Translations under genes and position numbers: made by a program
Assembly: GCA_963921425.1 (NCBI GenBank)
Contig: OY992832.1
Coordinates: forward strand, 3,844,001-3,908,000
Origin: Dryas octopetala
Taxonomy: Eukaryota; Streptophyta; Magnoliopsida; Rosales; Rosaceae
DNA length: 64,000 nt
Reading direction: 5' to 3'
Shown here: positions 59,772-64,000 of the stretch, one piece after another
Layout of the letters: the number at the start of each line of letters is the position of its first letter
How positions within the stretch are numbered: position 1 is the first letter of the stretch
Notes under the pieces: model-generated
Seen by the model: only the letters and a program-made list of their open reading frames with translations
Told to the model about the DNA's origin: nothing
Database searches by the model: none

Positions 59772-62700
59772 AGTTTTTGGCGCCGTTGCCGGGGATTGCG
59801 CTCAATTCAATTCATTAAACTGTCCTTTGCATGGTGGATGACTGGTACACGATCTTCGGATTGTGAACTTGTAGAATTTCAGCCGGAGATTGAACAAAAG
59901 CTCAAGGAAATTCGCAGGAAACGTAGAGAGGTTAGAGAAGAGGACATTCGTCAGAGGGAAGAAAGGATGGCTCTTGTACCCAACGAGACAATGGGAGACC
60001 TTGACATCCCAACAATTCCGACATCACCGTCGAGCATCGTTCTCCCTGCGGCAGCCAGGAATTATGAATTAAAAAATATTCACTTCAACATGATCCCTTC
60101 CTTTCATGGTTTAAATAATGAAGATCCATTAGTTCATATTCGTGACATCTTTAACATGGTTTCTAATATGCCTTTGACAGAAGGAGTCACGGAGGAGCAC
60201 TTAAGGATGAAGATCTTTCCTTACACTTTGAAGGACAAGGCGAAGATGTGGCTGAATTCTTTGAGGCCGAGATCACTAACCAGCTGGACAGAAATTCAAA
60301 ACAAATTTTTGGAGAAGTTTTTCTCAGCCCAGAAAACCGATGCATTAAGGGATAAGATCATGCAATTTAGTCAACATGCAGATGAGTCGTTTTCCGAGGC
60401 GTGGGAGCGATTTAATAATTTGTTAATTCAGTGCCCTCATCATGGTTTGCCTTCCCTTGTTTTAATGCGTATATTTTATAAGGCACTGACCGTTTCTAGT
60501 AAGGCTGCAGTAAATAACTATGCAGGTGGATCCATTAAAAATAAGACCACAATTGAATGTCAAACTCTGTTTGACAGCCTAGCAATGGAAACACAACATT
60601 CTGATGCTAGAGAAAGGTGTGCTGGAGTGAATGAGAGTAACCATTCGAATGTTTTTGCTTCAAAGGCGCAGGTTGATTCCATTGCCAACAAATTGGATGC
60701 GCTACTTGCTATGAATGGGAGGACGCCATCACAAGAAATCTGCGCTATTTGCGATGTCATTGGTCATGCCACGATTTCTTGTCCCAATGGGGTTGATTTT
60801 CCGGAGTTTGTACAAGAACAAGCAAGTTTGGTGAATTCCTACAATCGAAATGTTAGGACTGACCCATTCTCAAATACATATAATCCTGGCTGGAAGTATC
60901 ACCCTAACTTCTCATGGAGCAACAATAATCAACCACAAGCTCCACGTAACCCTCCCTTTCAGCAGACTCAAGCTCCAGTAGAGCCGAAAAAACTTGGGGT
61001 GGAAGACATGATGCAGCAGCTTATGCAAAATCAAATTCAGATGCAGCAAATGTTTCAGGAGTCTCAAAAGGGCCAGCAAGCTAACACCAAGGCCATAGCA
61101 AGTCTGGAGACACAAGTCAGCCAACTAGCTTCTACTTTGACCGAAAGAGGGATGGGTAGACTACCTAGCCAGCCTGAACCGAATCCAAGAGGATTAGAGC
61201 ATGCTAAGGTTGTCCGGACTTTAAGGAGTGGTAAGCTATATGATCGGAGAGAAGAAATTGCAGCACAAAAGCAAAAGGAAGCCGAGGAAACCATACCTGC
61301 CGCTGCACCTGAAAGTGGCGAAATTGAAAGCCCAATAAATGTTGCTTCCGAGTTGCCTTGTGTTAACAAATATGTGCCTACTTTACCCTTTCCTTCCAGG
61401 CAGCAAAAACAGAAGCAGAGTGAGCACATGAAGGACATTTTGGAAGTGTTTAAGAAGGTTCAAATTAATCTCCCATTATTAGAAGCCATCAAGCACATTC
61501 CCACATATGCCAAGTTTTTAAAAGATGTGTGCTCTAACAAGAGAAGATTTGTGGACCATGAAAAAATCGAACTCACTAAGGAGTGCAGCGCCGTCCTTTT
61601 CAACAAGATGCCCCCAAAATTACAAGATCCAGGGAGTTTTACTTTGCCTTGTATTATTGGTGAATCTAAATTTGATAAAGCTTTTTTGGATCTTGGTTCT
61701 AGTGTTAATCTTATGCCCTTTTCTATTTTCTCGCAGCTGGGCATTGGAGAGCTAAGAAAGACGTCTGTCTCGCTACAATTAGCGGATCGTTCAGTCACTT
61801 ATCCTAAGGGCCTTGTCGAAGATGTGTTAATTAAAGTGGAGCAATTTGTGATACCGGCTGATTTTCTGGTGCTCGACATGGAAGAAGATAGGAATCTTCC
61901 CATTTTACTCGGCCGGCCATTCCTTGCTACTGCTGGTGCATTAATAGACGTGCAGCAAGGTACTCTTAAGCTCAGAATTGATGGTGAATCAGTGGAGTTT
62001 CGAATGTTTGGCGCCTTAAAAAAACCCAGTGATGTGGAGGAGTGTCATCGCGTAGATGTCCTTGACCCGATTATACATGCTCAATTTTTAATTTCTTCAG
62101 CAAGTGATGAGCTGGAGACATGCCTTACGTGCTCTGAGTTTGAAGAATTTGCTGAGGATGAGACGCCAGAGGTAGTGGCTGCACTTGAGGCGAATCCCGT
62201 TGCAGCACCGCGATGGAGACAAGCCGTAGAGCCTCTTGGCACGCCACCACCAGCTGCTGTACCTTCCGTAATTAAGCCACCAGTATTAGAACTCAAGTCA
62301 TTGCCATCTCACTTGAAGTATGCATTTTTGGGCGAAGCTGACACATTGCCAGTGATCATAGCATCGGATTTGAGCAAGACGGAGGAACTGAAATTGCTGC
62401 AGCTTCTAGGAGAAAATAAGTCAGCTCTCGGCTGGTCCATTGCTGATATCAAGGGTATAAGCCCCGCGGTTTGCATGCACAGGATTTTTTTGGAAGAAGG
62501 GTCGAAGCCCACCATAGAAGCTCAGAGGCGTTTGAATCCAAATATGAAAGAAGTAGTCCGAAAAGAGGTACTCAAACTTCTGGATGTAGGCGTGATATAC
62601 CCCATCTCTGACAGCCAGTGGGTTAGTCCTACCCAAGTTGTACCAAAGAAGTCAGGAATCACAGTGGTTGAGAACAAGACTGGGGAATTGGTGCCCACTC

Positions 62701-64000
62701 GAATGCAAACAGGTTGGCGAGTCTGTATAGATTACCGGAAGTTGAACTCCTTAACTCGGAAAGATCACTTTCCCTTGCCGTTTATTGACCAAATGTTGGA
62801 AAGGTTAGCCGGGCACTCACATTATTGTTTTCTTGACGGGTATTCAGGTTATAATCAGATTTCTATCGCTTCCGAAGACCAAGAGAAAACAACATTCACG
62901 TGCCCTTATGGTACCTTTGCCTACCGGCGTATGCCATTTGGCCTATGCAATGCTCCAGCTACATTCCAACGGTGCATGATGAGTATATTCTCTGATATGG
63001 TCGAAAGGATAATTGAAATTTTCATGGATGATTTCTCTGTTTTCGGTTTCTCTTTTGATAACTGTCTTGGAAATTTGAAGATGGTTTTGGAAAGGTGCAA
63101 GGAATTTAACCTTGTTCTCAACTGGGAAAAATGTCACTTTATGGTGAAGCAGGGAATTGTGTTAGGACACTTGGTTTCAAGTCGCGGGATAGAAGTAGAC
63201 AAGGCGAAGATTGATTTAATTGCCAATTTGCCACCACCCACATCAGTCAAGGCTGTACGGTCTTTCTTAGGACACGCGGGTTTTTATCGGCGTTTTATTA
63301 AGGATTTTTCCAAAATCAGCCGACCCTTGTGCAATCTTCTTTCTAAGGACACTCCGTTTCACTTTGATGAATCATGTTTACAAGCTTTTACCACTTTGAA
63401 ATCTCTACTCACTTCTGCGCCGATTATGATAGCTCCAGATTGGGGTCTCCCATTTGAATTAATGTGTGACGCTAGTGACTACGCAGTGGGTGCTGTTTTG
63501 GGGCAGCGGAGGGACAAGCTTCCACATGTTATTTCTTATGCCTCAAAAACCTTGAACGATGCACAACTCAATTACTCCACTACTGAGAAAGAGATGCTCG
63601 CTGTCATTTTTGCACTTGAGAAGTTTAGGTCCTATTTGCTTGGCTCTAAGATCGTTGTTTATACTGACCATGCTGCATTAAGGTACCTTATGTCCAAGAA
63701 GGATGCAAAACCAAGGCTCATTCGGTGGGTGTTATTATTACAAGAATTTGATGTTGAGCTACGAGATCAGCAAGGCGTGAAGAATGTGGTGGCTGACCAT
63801 CTCTCCCGTCTAACTCACACTCACGAAAATGAAGACACCATTGTGCCATTGCGTGAGAGCTTCCCTGACGAACAGCTGTTTGCAGTCCAACATGTCACAC
63901 CATGGTATGCGGATATCGCCAATTATCTGGCTGGAGGGGTGATGCCTCTTGAATTGAGCACCCAGCAGCGAAGGAAGTTTCTCCATGACGTCAAGTTTTA
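59772..64000 (+). mobile_element. Athila-like Ty3/Gypsy retrotransposon fossil, internal part, cut by window edge
   Basis: The primer-binding site TGGCGCCGTTGCCGGGGA starts at 59778, the form I associate with Athila/Tat elements. In order, the internal region shows a gag domain (about 59838-61300, with a CCHC zinc knuckle near 60740), an aspartic protease region (about 61640-62010), reverse transcriptase (about 62500-63200, with a DD motif near 63020) and RNase H (about 63300-63800). It runs past the right edge, so integrase and the 3' LTR are not seen. Within the window it looks largely whole, with few or no breaks noticed by eye. Confidence 0.88.

Overview
This window is nuclear DNA from a flowering plant, most likely a eudicot and probably a rosid. 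The evidence is AT-rich intergenic DNA, short GT-AG introns, and nine confidently recognised plant features: eight host genes and one Athila-like Ty3/Gypsy element. I found no organellar, bacterial or CRISPR features and no RNA gene I could support. A Rosaceae origin is only an impression from protein similarity.

Layout. The left half holds a SOSEKI (DUF966) gene (minus, 1789-4650, including a last exon 1.3 kb from the rest), an R2R3-MYB of the MYB48/MYB59 type (plus, 14959-16153), a nine-exon 3-hydroxyacyl-CoA dehydratase of the PTPLA/HACD family (plus, 18811-21193) and a TIP1-type tonoplast aquaporin (minus, 22650-23913). Between them lie AT-rich spacers with small inverted-repeat transposons; the clearest is a 370-bp Mutator-like MITE with a perfect 10-bp target duplication (7766-8135). 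The middle (24-41 kb) is gene-poor. It has two weak small-gene candidates (30781-32165 and 32362-33284), a second MITE (31119-31365), a 68-bp tandem duplication, GA microsatellites, a 23-base C run and an isolated exon-like fragment at 27.3-27.6 kb. The right half holds a DUF1635 coiled-coil gene (41808-43930), a single-exon ATL-type RING-H2 E3 ligase (44864-45472), ribosomal protein uL23/RPL23A (minus, 45963-47714) and a six-exon DRB4-like gene with three double-stranded-RNA-binding domains (minus, 49312-56737).

The DRB gene has the most unusual setting. Its first intron carries an antisense LINE relic and a tandem duplication that copied the end of exon 1 with its splice donor. A 1.5-kb element with inverted arms of about 470-560 bp sits roughly 110 bp upstream of its start codon. 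One arm of a related element follows, and then an Athila-like LTR retrotransposon runs off the right edge of the window.

From memory, the order SOSEKI - MYB59 - PTPLA - DUF1635 matches consecutive Arabidopsis loci near At5g59790-At5g59760, so this looks like a conserved gene block into which the aquaporin and other DNA have been added. The genes do not form one pathway: they cover cell polarity, transcription, very-long-chain fatty acid elongation, vacuolar water transport, ubiquitination, translation and RNA silencing. All exon boundaries were worked out by eye from GT-AG sites, reading phase and family knowledge, and no transcript evidence was available.
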